A stretch of 64,000 nt of DNA from Micromonospora musae (GTDB lineage: Bacteria > Actinomycetota > Actinomycetes > Mycobacteriales > Micromonosporaceae): NCBI RefSeq assembly GCF_003626635.1, contig NZ_RAZT01000011.1, forward strand, positions 228,343 to 292,342, given 5' to 3'. Shown here piece after piece: positions 63,882 to 64,000 of the stretch. Below the pieces are notes generated by a model. It saw only the letters and a program-made list of their open reading frames with translations. It had not been told where the DNA came from and ran no database searches. Both the position numbers and the translations under genes were made by a program. How positions within the stretch are numbered: the stretch's first letter is position 1; each line of letters starts with the position of its first letter.

Positions 63882-64000
63882 AGTAAAAGTGCCCGGCGCG
63901 AGAGCGGCGGGACGCGGAGCGAAATGCCCCGGATGATGGGCTCCCCTGGTGGGGGTTGTCGGATGGTGTGTGGTTGTTCTTTGAGAACTCAACAGGGTGC
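63882..64000 (+). promoter_or_regulatory. rRNA leader with boxA-like element
   Basis: The leader ends with TTGTTCTTTGAGAACTCAAC and then AGGGTGC. The -TCTTTGA- / GAACTCAAC block is the usual sequence seen a short way before actinobacterial 16S genes and includes antitermination and processing signals. The 16S start itself is not in the window. Confidence 0.75.

Overview
The window is high-GC actinobacterial DNA. Gene content and style point to Micromonosporaceae (a Micromonospora-like chromosome): an SCO4848-family membrane protein, an ECF sigma/zinc anti-sigma pair, a type VII (ESX-like) secretion locus, many GTG starts and strong GC third-position bias. This placement is inferred from content only. 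The right edge runs into the promoter and leader of an rRNA operon; the 16S gene itself lies beyond the window.

Layout. 1-4.0 kb: thiolase C-terminus, a hypothetical protein, an OmpR-type two-component system, a 163-bp inverted-repeat element and a lipoprotein. 4.0-9.0 kb: secreted SGNH hydrolase with a lectin domain, a GT39-like membrane protein and a GT2 glycosyltransferase. 9.0-14.9 kb: soxR with a near-perfect operator, a quinone oxidoreductase, tRNA-Ser(TGA) with a small integration scar carrying a DUF3800 gene, a methyltransferase, membrane proteins and a PEBP protein. 15-24 kb: a methyltransferase/large membrane protein divergon, an iron-box-controlled FhuF-like protein, a three-part HTH-peptide deformylase fusion, a globin-reductase, a CPBP protease and an EcsC-like protein. 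24-26 kb: tRNA-Ser(GCT) and tRNA-Arg(ACG), the latter with a second scar (integrase fragment plus DUF1963 gene). 26-31.6 kb: a cluster of small enzymes linked by a repeated MarR-like operator next to a broken marR gene, then a TetR/SDR divergon.

33-58 kb is the most unusual part: a type VII secretion locus (EssC/EccC-like ATPase, WXG100-like proteins) with two modular toxins that share an N-terminal secretion module but end in different effector domains (an RHS-linked ADP-ribosyltransferase-like domain; a His/Cys caspase-like domain). Each toxin gene is followed by a paralogous small partner. Three Lipoprotein_15 (PF03640) lipoproteins, a zinc-peptidase lipoprotein and a sigma/anti-sigma pair sit among them. 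Eight promoters in 23 kb share TGAACC - 16 (once 17) nt - CGTGT. They drive both toxins, both esx transcripts, two lipoproteins, a LysM-like membrane protein and probably a hemerythrin protein. I infer one ECF (SigL-like) regulon controlling this secretion/toxin system, with the sigma factor probably being the one encoded at 38475-39023.

58-63.3 kb: a DUF1996 protein, a TetR/SDR divergon, a pair of small membrane/coiled-coil proteins, trpS and SCO4848. 63.3-64 kb: rRNA promoters and leader.
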